Assembly (NCBI GenBank): GCA_021828745.1
Contig: JAJZDE010000070.1
Span: 1-6,621 of the forward strand
From: Pseudomonadota bacterium
GTDB lineage: Bacteria > Pseudomonadota > Gammaproteobacteria > Burkholderiales > Ferrovaceae
Length of the DNA stretch: 6,621 nucleotides
Direction: 5' to 3'
In this document: positions 1 through 5,444 of the stretch, piece by piece
Layout of the letters: each line of letters begins with the position of its first letter
How positions within the stretch are numbered: the first letter of the stretch is position 1
Made by a program: the position numbers and the translations under genes
The notes under the pieces: model-generated
The model's input: the letters and a program-made list of their open reading frames with translations, nothing else
What the model was told of the DNA's origin: nothing
The model's database searches: none

Positions 1-442
1 GCGCCTGACTGATGGCATGCACCGCATATTGGGCTTCATCCCGTTTCAGCGTCAAGCGGGCCAGTTCCAGTCCTGCCGCCTGCGTCTGAAGGGCAGCCCG
101 TTCCGCATCATCCACCATTTCCACCAGGGTTTGTCCTGCCTGAACCTCATCCCCGGCCTTGAAGGCGACCTGACGCACCAGGCCCGGAACTTCCACGCTG
201 ACCTGCACGCCGCGCGCCGCGCGCAGGGAACCGATGGTGTTGAAAGACGATTGCCAGTTCGTCCGTCGAATGATCTGGGTCGTCACCACCTGGGGGGGGT
301 GGGCCGCGCCGCCCGCCAGATATTTTTGCATCATGGTCCGCTTGAACAGATTGAATCCCACCAGCCCCCCCACCAGCAGAGTCATCAGCGTACCCATGAG
401 GATCAGGCGTTTTTTCAGGGAAGGGGCAGGTTGGACAGTCAT
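1..442 (-). CDS. RND efflux periplasmic adaptor (membrane fusion protein), N-terminal part, cut by window start
   Basis: Periplasmic adaptor of a tripartite efflux pump, which would bridge an inner-membrane RND transporter and the outer-membrane factor encoded just before it. Seen: 147 codons from an ATG at 442, reading off the window edge. Residues 12-33 form a hydrophobic N-terminal segment (signal peptide or membrane anchor) after a KKR stretch, with no lipobox cysteine. IGSLRA at 70-75 and VEVPGLV at 83-89 precede a GDEVQAGQTLVEM stretch at 97-109, the first half of the biotinyl/lipoyl-like domain. From about 113 a heptad-like Ala/Leu/Gln stretch opens the coiled-coil hairpin, ending in the window at AISQA. 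The pattern resembles MexH-type adaptors as I remember them. The start is 4 nt after the outer-membrane-factor stop and its ribosome-binding site overlaps that stop, so translation is probably coupled. An 8-C run encodes H48-P49-P50-Q51. Substrate cannot be told from this part. Confidence 0.9.
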   Translation of the reverse strand, partial: MTVQPAPSLKKRLILMGTLMTLLVGGLVGFNLFKRTMMQKYLAGGAAHPPQVVTTQIIRRTNWQSSFNTIGSLRAARGVQVSVEVPGLVRQVAFKAGDEVQAGQTLVEMVDDAERAALQTQAAGLELARLTLKRDEAQYAVHAISQA

Positions 443-446
443 GAAA

Positions 447-451
447 TCACC
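447..451 (-). promoter_or_regulatory. Ribosome-binding site of the efflux adaptor, overlapping the upstream stop codon
   Basis: On the minus strand GGTGA lies 4 nt before the adaptor ATG at 442. It matches the distal part of the Shine-Dalgarno complement (GGTGAT). Its last three bases are the TGA stop of the outer-membrane-factor gene, so ribosomes ending there could restart directly. This supports the ATG at 442 as the true start. Confidence 0.6.
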
Positions 452-2015
452 GTGAATCCGGGAGAGTTGGTTGCCCCGGCAAAGAAGAGGAAGAAGGGGG
501 AGGAGAAACAGGCGCTGCCTGCGCCACCGCAGCGGGGTCTACTTCTCCCCCCAGAGCCAGGTAGAAAGCTGCCGTGTCGGCCAATCGGGTTCCCTGGGCC
601 TGGGCGACGCCCACCTGGGCCTGGGCATCCTGAACCCGTGCGGAGAGAAGCGCCGGGTAACTGATGCCCCCCAACCGGTACTGTCGGTCTGCCAGCCCCA
701 AACTCTGCTGCCGTGCTTCCAGGATCGACCGTTCAGCCGTCAGCGTGGCCGCATCATGGGTCAGGGCACGCAAGACATCCGCCACGGAACGAAAGGCCTG
801 GACCACGGTGTTGCGATATTGTGCCGCAGCGCTCTGGACCGCCGCTTCCGCACCCCGTTTGGCCGCGCTCAAGGCTCCCCCATGAAAAATCGGCTGGACC
901 ACCCCGCCACCCAACGACCAGACCGATGAAGCGGGGCTGAACAGGGCCCCCGGTGTCAGCGCCATCGCACCCATGGCTCCCGTGAGGGTCAGGTTGGGAT
1001 AAGCCCCGGCAATGGTCACCCCCAGATTGGCGGTGGCTTGGTGCCACTGTGCCTCACTGGCCCGGATGTCCGGGCGCTGACGCAACAAAGCCGAAGGAAC
1101 GGCCTGAGGAAGAAATCGAGGCAGATGCAGATCCTCCAGGTGGAATTCGGGCAAAGGATTTTGCGCAGGATATTGCCCCAGATACGCCGCCAGTTGATGG
1201 CGGATCTGGTCCAACTGCAAGGCGAGGGCCTCGCGATTGGCACGGCTCTGGGCCAGTTCGGCCTGCGGCTCCGCCACTTCATTGAGAGACAAGGCACCCA
1301 TCCCCTGTCGTTGCCGCGTCAGGTCCAGCATCTCGCCTTGAGCCTGGAGCAGTGTATCCGTCGCATCGAGTTGGGCACGCAGACTGGCCTCCCGCACCAC
1401 GGTCGTCACTACATTGGCAATCAGGGTCTCCCGTGCAGCCTGCCACAGATGGGCCTGCATTTCATGTTGGGCTTGCAGGGCCTCGATTTGACGGCGATTG
1501 CCCCCAAACACATCCAAAGGATAGGACACGTTGACCGAAGCGTTGGTCAGATTGAACAGGTAAGCCTGCCCACCCGGCAAGCCAAAGGCTGCCGTGGAAA
1601 AGCGCTGGCGGGTTTGCGCCAATTGGGCATCGACGGTGGGCAGGGTCAGATTGTCCTGGATCGCAGTGGCATTTTCCCCCGCTTGCACCAAGGTGGCGCG
1701 GGCGGCTTCCACGGTGGGGTTTTGATCGAGGGCGATCTGCACCAACCGATCGAGCTCCGAACATCGATAGGATTTCCACCAATCCCAACTTCCGGTTTGT
1801 CCCGCCACGAAGTGTTGAGCATCCCCCTCGGTCACCGCCGCCTGGGGGGAAGACGCTGGCAACACGGACACCCCCTCGGTCAAGGTGGGGGACTTGAAAT
1901 CCGGACCGACCGTCGTACACCCAGCCACCAGCACCAGAATCGAGCCTAAACCACAGAAAAACGGGAGGCCGAAACGGTCACTTTTTTCTTGACGGGAACG
2001 ACCGATACTCGGCAC
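447..2015 (-). CDS. NodT-family outer-membrane efflux lipoprotein (TolC/OprM-like)
   Basis: Outer-membrane channel of a tripartite RND efflux system, forming the exit duct from the periplasm. Seen: 522 residues. A signal peptide ends in the lipobox LVAGC with lipidated Cys33, followed by TTVGPDF, the usual start of mature NodT/OprM proteins. WWKSYRCSELDRLVQIAL begins at about 79 and opens the first OEP repeat. RPDIR at 314-318 followed by a GAYPNLTLTG stretch marks the second repeat. Both are hallmarks of the family, whose members are usually about 460-500 residues. The extra length is partly a Pro/Ser-rich C-terminal tail of about 30 residues after the LGGEVDP motif. The start is GTG, supported by a GGAG 8 nt upstream and by the position of the signal peptide. 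It is first in its operon, before the adaptor gene. Family assignment is firm; the exported substrate is unknown. Confidence 0.95.
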   Translation of the reverse strand: MPSIGRSRQEKSDRFGLPFFCGLGSILVLVAGCTTVGPDFKSPTLTEGVSVLPASSPQAAVTEGDAQHFVAGQTGSWDWWKSYRCSELDRLVQIALDQNPTVEAARATLVQAGENATAIQDNLTLPTVDAQLAQTRQRFSTAAFGLPGGQAYLFNLTNASVNVSYPLDVFGGNRRQIEALQAQHEMQAHLWQAARETLIANVVTTVVREASLRAQLDATDTLLQAQGEMLDLTRQRQGMGALSLNEVAEPQAELAQSRANREALALQLDQIRHQLAAYLGQYPAQNPLPEFHLEDLHLPRFLPQAVPSALLRQRPDIRASEAQWHQATANLGVTIAGAYPNLTLTGAMGAMALTPGALFSPASSVWSLGGGVVQPIFHGGALSAAKRGAEAAVQSAAAQYRNTVVQAFRSVADVLRALTHDAATLTAERSILEARQQSLGLADRQYRLGGISYPALLSARVQDAQAQVGVAQAQGTRLADTAAFYLALGGEVDPAAVAQAAPVSPPPSSSSLPGQPTLPDSR

Positions 2016-2023
2016 TGGATTTA

Positions 2024-2027
2024 CTCC
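2024..2027 (-). promoter_or_regulatory. Ribosome-binding site fixing the GTG start of the outer-membrane-factor gene
   Basis: GGAG on the minus strand (within TTGGAGT) is 8 nt before the GTG at 2015. No in-frame ATG lies between this site and the lipoprotein signal peptide, so it supports the non-ATG start. Confidence 0.6.
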
Positions 2028-2044
2028 AATTCTAAAACAACCCC

Positions 2045-2064
2045 ATTGTACGCACCCGTACCAT
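2045..2064. promoter_or_regulatory. Imperfect 20-bp dyad over the efflux promoter, candidate operator
   Basis: On the plus strand the left arm ATTGTACG (2045-2052) and the right arm CGTACCAT (2057-2064) are inverted copies with one mismatch in eight, around a CACC centre. The inner five pairs (GTACG/CGTAC) are perfect. The dyad covers the -10 element and most of the spacer of the predicted efflux promoter, the usual place for a repressor of TetR or MarR type. No regulator gene is present in the window, so the binding protein is unknown. The spacer is 17 bp, not the 19-20 bp typical of MerR-activated promoters. Confidence 0.45.
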
Positions 2065-2073
2065 CGAAAGCAA
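2045..2073 (-). promoter_or_regulatory. Predicted sigma70-type promoter of the efflux operon
   Basis: Read on the minus strand, a -35 element TTGCTT (2068-2073) and a -10 element TACAAT (2045-2050; five of six consensus bases) are separated by exactly 17 bp. A transcript start near 2038 would give a leader of about 22 nt carrying the GGAG ribosome-binding site. The promoter sits in the 86-bp gap after typA, so the efflux genes can be expressed independently of typA. The -35 is only a half match (TTG), which fits a promoter controlled by a regulator. Confidence 0.55.
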
Positions 2074-2101
2074 CTCCCCCGCCACCGACAGGGATTTTTT
2101 C

Positions 2102-3913
2102 CTAACTACGGGATGCCCGCTTGCGGTCATTTTCCAGTAGATGGCGTTTACGGATGCGCAGTGTCTGCGGCGTGATCTCCACCAATTCGTCATCGGTAAT
2201 GAATTCGATGGCCGATTCCAGGGTCAACGCCACCGGCGACATCAAAACCACCGCCTCGTCCTTGCCCGCCGCGCGAATATTGGTCAATTGTTTGGTCTTG
2301 ACCGGGTTGACCACCAGATCATTGTCCCGACTGTGAATCCCGATTACCATGCCTTCGTAGACACGATCTCCGGGGACCACGAACATACGCCCCCGTTCCT
2401 GCAATTTCCACAGGGCATAGGCCACGGCTTCGCCCTGTTCGGCGGAAATCAGGACACCATTGCGGCGCGCCGGAATTTCCGGTTTCATGGGGCCATAGTC
2501 ATCGAAGACGTGACTCATCAGCCCGGTTCCCCGGGTCAAGGTCAAAAATTCGGATTGAAACCCGATCAGACCACGCGCCGGGATGCGGTAATCGAGGCGC
2601 ACCCGTCCCTGACTGTCGGACTGCATATCCTGCAAGTCGCCCCGTCGTTCTCCCAGCGCCTGCATGACTGCGCCCTGATGAGCGTCTTCCACATCCAGCG
2701 TGAGCGCTTCGAAGGGCTCGCAACGAACCCCATCGATCTCTTTCAACAGGACGCGGGGACGGGACACGGCCAGTTCGTAGCCTTCCCGACGCATGTTCTC
2801 GAGCAGGATGGTCAAATGCAGTTCGCCTCGTCCCGATACCAGAAAAACGTCCGTATCATCGGTTTCCTGGACACGCAGGGCCACATTGCTGAGCAATTCC
2901 CGCTCTAACCGTTCACGAACCTGACGACTGGTGACGAACTTGCCTTCCTGTCCGGCAAAGGGCGAGGTATTCACCTGAAAATTCATGGTCAGGGTCGGCT
3001 CATCCACAGCCAGCATCGGAAGCGCTTCGGGTTTGTCCACCTCGGTCAGGGTCACCCCGATGCCCAACTCTTCGATGCCCGTGATCAGGACGATGTCTCC
3101 GGCTTCCGCACTGTCGAAAGGGACCCGTTCCAACCCCTTGAACCCCAATATCTGATTGACGCGCCCACGCTTCAAAAGTGCGTCCGGACCCCGCATTATG
3201 GCCACTTCCTGACCCGTCCGGATACGCCCGCGGTGTACCCGTCCAATCCCGATCCGCCCCACGAAACTGGAATAATCCAGGGATACGATCTGCAATTGCA
3301 GCGGACCTTCCGCATCCCCCACCCGCTCCGGGACATATTTCAGAACCGCGTCGAACAGGGGGCGCAGATCCGTCCCTGGCTGCTGGGGATCGAGAGTAGC
3401 ATACCCCTGCAGGGCAGAAGCATACACCACCGGAAAATCCAGTTGCTCTTCCGTGGCCCCCAACTTGTCGAAAAGATCGAAAGTCTGATTGACCACCCAG
3501 TCCGGACGAGCCCCCGGACGATCGATCTTGTTCACCACCACCACCGGCTTGAGCCCCTGAGCCAAGGCCTTGCGTGTGACGAAGCGGGTCTGGGGCATGG
3601 GGCCTTCCACGGCGTCCACCAGCAACAGCACCCCATCCACCATGGACAGCACGCGCTCCACTTCGCCGCCAAAATCGGCATGTCCAGGGGTATCCACGAT
3701 ATTGATGTGGGTCCCTTCATAATCCACGGCACAATTCTTGGCCAGGATGGTGATGCCCCGTTCCTTTTCCAGATCGTTGCTGTCCATGACTCGTTCCGTC
3801 ACGTGCTGATGGGCGGCAAAGGTCCCGGACTGTTGGAGCAGTTTATCTACCAGCGTGGTCTTGCCATGGTCCACGTGAGCGATGATGGCGATGTTGCGCA
3901 GATGACGAGCCAT
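2102..3913 (-). CDS. typA: Ribosome-binding translational GTPase TypA/BipA
   Basis: TypA/BipA is a translation-factor GTPase of the EF-G/LepA superfamily that binds the 70S ribosome and aids ribosome assembly and stress adaptation. Seen: 603 residues, the family's normal length. The G domain has all motifs: AHVDHGKTT (12-20), ERGITI (51-56), DTPGH (74-78), NKID (128-131) and SAL (166-168). These are followed by the beta-barrel domain II (about 200-300), EF-G-like domains III and V, and the BipA-specific C-terminal domain. The conserved block [15 protein letters not shown] starts at 541, and the basic tail reads [15 protein letters not shown]. The ATG at 3913 gives the standard [20 protein letters not shown] start. 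The ribosome-binding site is weak (GGTTGA). It is divergent from the arnD-like gene and 86 bp before the efflux operon on the same strand, without an obvious terminator between. Gene intact; identification is certain. Confidence 0.98.
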   Translation of the reverse strand: MARHLRNIAIIAHVDHGKTTLVDKLLQQSGTFAAHQHVTERVMDSNDLEKERGITILAKNCAVDYEGTHINIVDTPGHADFGGEVERVLSMVDGVLLLVDAVEGPMPQTRFVTRKALAQGLKPVVVVNKIDRPGARPDWVVNQTFDLFDKLGATEEQLDFPVVYASALQGYATLDPQQPGTDLRPLFDAVLKYVPERVGDAEGPLQLQIVSLDYSSFVGRIGIGRVHRGRIRTGQEVAIMRGPDALLKRGRVNQILGFKGLERVPFDSAEAGDIVLITGIEELGIGVTLTEVDKPEALPMLAVDEPTLTMNFQVNTSPFAGQEGKFVTSRQVRERLERELLSNVALRVQETDDTDVFLVSGRGELHLTILLENMRREGYELAVSRPRVLLKEIDGVRCEPFEALTLDVEDAHQGAVMQALGERRGDLQDMQSDSQGRVRLDYRIPARGLIGFQSEFLTLTRGTGLMSHVFDDYGPMKPEIPARRNGVLISAEQGEAVAYALWKLQERGRMFVVPGDRVYEGMVIGIHSRDNDLVVNPVKTKQLTNIRAAGKDEAVVLMSPVALTLESAIEFITDDELVEITPQTLRIRKRHLLENDRKRASRS

Positions 3914-3946
3914 GAAAATTCAACCAATGATTTTAGAAAGACCACC

Positions 3947-3955
3947 ATTCTACCA
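3947..3955 (-). promoter_or_regulatory. Candidate extended -10 promoter of typA
   Basis: The minus strand reads TGGTAGAAT: a TG dinucleotide one base before TAGAAT, which matches five of six bases of the -10 consensus. An extended -10 can work with a poor -35, and none is visible at 16-18 bp. The transcript would start near 3940, leaving a leader of about 27 nt before the typA ATG. Confidence 0.4.
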
Positions 3956-3970
3956 GCAAGGGGGGCTTGC
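3956..3970. repeat. Short inverted repeat with a G5 centre in the typA/arnD divergent spacer
   Basis: GCAAG (3956-3960) and CTTGC (3966-3970) are perfect inverted copies separated by five G. The repeat lies immediately upstream of the candidate typA -10 and overlaps the start of the candidate arnD -35. It could be a small operator serving both directions, or chance; with only 5-bp arms the evidence is thin. Confidence 0.25.
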
Positions 3971-3995
3971 CGAGTGACGAAAAAGTGTCCATAGT
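3967..3995 (+). promoter_or_regulatory. Candidate promoter of the arnD-like gene (weak)
   Basis: TTGCCG (3967-3972, four of six to TTGACA) and CATAGT (3990-3995, four of six to TATAAT) are spaced by 17 bp. Transcription would begin around 4002, practically at the ATG of the deformylase gene. Both boxes are imperfect, so this is tentative, but it is the best match I see in the 89-bp spacer on this strand. Confidence 0.3.
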
Positions 3996-4002
3996 CTCGC
4001 CC

Positions 4003-4908
4003 ATGCGACTCCTGGCCCTGAAAGTAGATGTGGACACCCTGCGCGGAACCCGCGTGGGGGTCCCGGCGCTGGTCGAATTGCTACGCGCCGAACAGGCCCA
4101 GGCCACCTTCCTCTTCAGCCTGGGACCGGACCATACGGGACGCGCCCTCAAGCGCGTCTTTCGCCCCGGCTTCCTGGGCAAGGTCAAACGCACCTCCGTG
4201 CTGGAACATTACGGTCTGCGCACTCTGCTCCATGGCACCCTGCTCCCCGGCCCCGACATCGGCCTCAAAACCGCCCCCACGTTGCGCGCCGTAGCCGCCG
4301 CAGGATTTGAAGTGGGAGTTCATACCTGGGACCATACCGCCTGGCAGGACAATCTGCACCAGCGTCCGCCTGCCTGGGGACGCACTCAGCTTCACTTGGC
4401 CTGCGAACGTTTCAAGAAGATTTTCGGGGAGGCGCCCCATGTCCACGGCGCCGCCGGTTGGCAGATGACCGAGGACGCCCTGCGCTGGCTCGATGAACAG
4501 CAGTTCAAATGGGCATCGGATGGGCGCGGACGAGGTCCCTTTCGCCCTCTGTTGGGCGATCACCCTGCACGCTGCCTGCAATTGCCCACCACCCTCCCCA
4601 CCCTGGACGAACTGATCGGACTGGAGGGCGTGGATGTCCCTACGGTCGCTTCGACGCTGCTGGCCCTCACCAAAGACGAACCGCCCCAGGGACATGTCTT
4701 CACCCTGCATGCCGAACTGGAAGGTCAGCGTTTGCGCCCGGTTTTCCAGGAATTGCTCCGGGGCTGGAAGGCCCAGGGCTACCGGTTGGTCTCCCTGGCC
4801 CAACTGGCCTCGGCCGTGGAATTCGATCCCTTGCCAGCGTGCCCCATGATCCAGGGCTCGCTCCCCGGTCGTTCAGGCACCTTGGCCCTGCAAGGCACAG
4901 CGCGCTGA
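4003..4908 (+). CDS. arnD: ArnD-like deformylase (polysaccharide deacetylase / NodB-fold family)
   Basis: ArnD removes the formyl group from 4-deoxy-4-formamido-L-arabinose-phosphoundecaprenol, at the cytoplasmic-membrane lipid carrier, in the route to aminoarabinose-modified lipid A and polymyxin resistance. Seen: 301 residues (E. coli ArnD is about 296). VDVDTLRGTR (8-17) carries the motif-1 acids D9 and D11. HTWDH (107-111) supplies the motif-2 metal histidines. AAGW is at 150-153, then SDGRGRGPFRPLL, LPTTLPTLDELIG and LHAELEG (from 235), and a C-terminal PMIQGSLPGRSG; these match ArnD end to end as remembered. The ATG at 4003 aligns exactly with the ArnD N-terminus. In-frame TTG 3967 and GTG 3985 would add 12 or 6 residues unlike the family. 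No good ribosome-binding site precedes 4003. It is first in a likely operon with the peroxiredoxin and PhoH genes. No other arn gene is in the window, so a different formylated substrate is possible. Confidence 0.85.
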   Translation: MRLLALKVDVDTLRGTRVGVPALVELLRAEQAQATFLFSLGPDHTGRALKRVFRPGFLGKVKRTSVLEHYGLRTLLHGTLLPGPDIGLKTAPTLRAVAAAGFEVGVHTWDHTAWQDNLHQRPPAWGRTQLHLACERFKKIFGEAPHVHGAAGWQMTEDALRWLDEQQFKWASDGRGRGPFRPLLGDHPARCLQLPTTLPTLDELIGLEGVDVPTVASTLLALTKDEPPQGHVFTLHAELEGQRLRPVFQELLRGWKAQGYRLVSLAQLASAVEFDPLPACPMIQGSLPGRSGTLALQGTAR

Positions 4909-4917
4909 ACCATAGGC

Positions 4918-4923
4918 TATACT
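4918..4923 (+). promoter_or_regulatory. Possible -10 element before the peroxiredoxin gene
   Basis: TATACT matches five of six -10 bases and lies in the 47-bp gap after the arnD-like gene, with a possible transcript start near 4930. No convincing -35 is found 16-18 bp upstream, where the sequence is the end of the previous gene. It may allow separate expression of the peroxiredoxin; low certainty. Confidence 0.25.
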
Positions 4924-4945
4924 TGCACCATCACGGATCTTTTTT

Positions 4946-4950
4946 GGAGA
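4946..4950 (+). promoter_or_regulatory. Ribosome-binding site of the peroxiredoxin gene
   Basis: GGAGA lies 5 nt before the ATG at 4956. It selects this start over a second in-frame ATG at 4965 (codon 4), whose own upstream GGAGA is too close. Confidence 0.65.
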
Positions 4951-4955
4951 AACCA

Positions 4956-5417
4956 ATGGAGAAAATGGAGTTGGTGCCGGACTTCCGGCTGGCATCCACC
5001 GCCGGACCACACTTTCAGTTGAGTGAACAGCGGGGGGCGCCTCTGGTTTTGTATTTCTACCCCAGGGATGACACCCCGGGATGTACCGATGAGGGGCTCC
5101 AGTTCACCCAACTGCTTTCCGAATTCGAGGCCCTGCATTGTTCGATCTGGGGCGTCTCGCGCGACAGCCTGTCCAGTCACGAAAAGTTCCGTGCCAAGAT
5201 GAATTTCCCCTTTCACCTCCTGAGCGATCCCGACGAACTGGCCTGTACCCTGTTTGGCGTCATGAAAATGAAGAACATGTACGGCAAGCAGGTTCGCGGC
5301 ATCGAACGCAGTACCTTCCTGATCGATCCGGAAGGCCGTTTGGCTGAAGTCTGGCGCGGGGTCAAAGTCCCCGGTCACGCCCAACACGTTCTGGAAGCCC
5401 TCCGCGCACTGCCCTGA
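4956..5417 (+). CDS. bcp: Peroxiredoxin of the PrxQ/Bcp family, 1-Cys-like
   Basis: Thiol peroxidase that reduces hydrogen peroxide and organic hydroperoxides in the cytosol, usually recharged by thioredoxin. Seen: 153 residues, typical for the family. The active-site motif YPRDDTPGCT holds P36, T40 and the peroxidatic Cys43. Further blocks are GVSRDSLSSHEKF (66-78), FHLLSDPDELACTLFGV (86-102) and KNMYGKQVRGIERSTFLID (106-124), with the conserved active-site Arg118. The resolving cysteine normally five residues after the peroxidatic one in E. coli Bcp is Leu48 here. The other cysteines are Cys62 and Cys97; the latter aligns with a Cys of E. coli Bcp that is not the usual resolving residue. 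The protein therefore resembles the 1-Cys PrxQ branch. It lies between the arnD-like and PhoH genes, probably co-transcribed with both. Confidence 0.95.
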   Translation: MEKMELVPDFRLASTAGPHFQLSEQRGAPLVLYFYPRDDTPGCTDEGLQFTQLLSEFEALHCSIWGVSRDSLSSHEKFRAKMNFPFHLLSDPDELACTLFGVMKMKNMYGKQVRGIERSTFLIDPEGRLAEVWRGVKVPGHAQHVLEALRALP

Positions 5418-5430
5418 CCACTTCCCCCCC

Positions 5431-5434
5431 GGAG
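5431..5434 (+). promoter_or_regulatory. Ribosome-binding site of the PIN-PhoH gene
   Basis: GGAG in a C-rich 27-bp gap, 10 nt before the ATG at 5445. The spacing is slightly long, but this ATG is the only ATG/GTG/TTG candidate between the in-frame stop of the peroxiredoxin gene and the conserved PIN motif. Confidence 0.45.
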
Positions 5435-5444
5435 CCCACCCCCC

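Noticed and set aside
1038..1949. Long plus-strand open frame (303 codons) opposite the outer-membrane-factor gene
   Set aside because: It lies wholly antisense to a gene with clear lipobox and OEP motifs, has no ribosome-binding site or recognisable domain, and reflects codon bias in GC-rich DNA.
2082..2102. Possible terminator after typA
   Set aside because: The minus strand has an A6 run and G-rich stretch but no stable stem followed by a U-run, so I do not call a terminator.
2141..2908. Plus-strand open frame of 255 codons inside typA, and another at 3233-3994
   Set aside because: Both are antisense shadows of the fully conserved typA gene, with no recognisable protein features.
3967..4002. 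Longer arnD-like start at TTG 3967 or GTG 3985
   Set aside because: The added residues do not resemble ArnD; the ATG at 4003 reproduces the known N-terminus spacing to the VDVDT motif. The G-rich stretch before TTG is only 1 nt away, too close to act as a ribosome-binding site.
4909..4945. Possible terminator after the arnD-like gene, suggested by the T6 run at 4940-4945
   Set aside because: No GC-rich stem precedes the T run; it is more likely spacer before the ribosome-binding site.
4509..4955. Upstream in-frame extension of the peroxiredoxin gene to 4509
   Set aside because: It would overlap the arnD-like gene in another frame and add about 150 Pro/Gly/Arg-rich residues. The ATG at 4956 has a good ribosome-binding site and gives the family's normal length.
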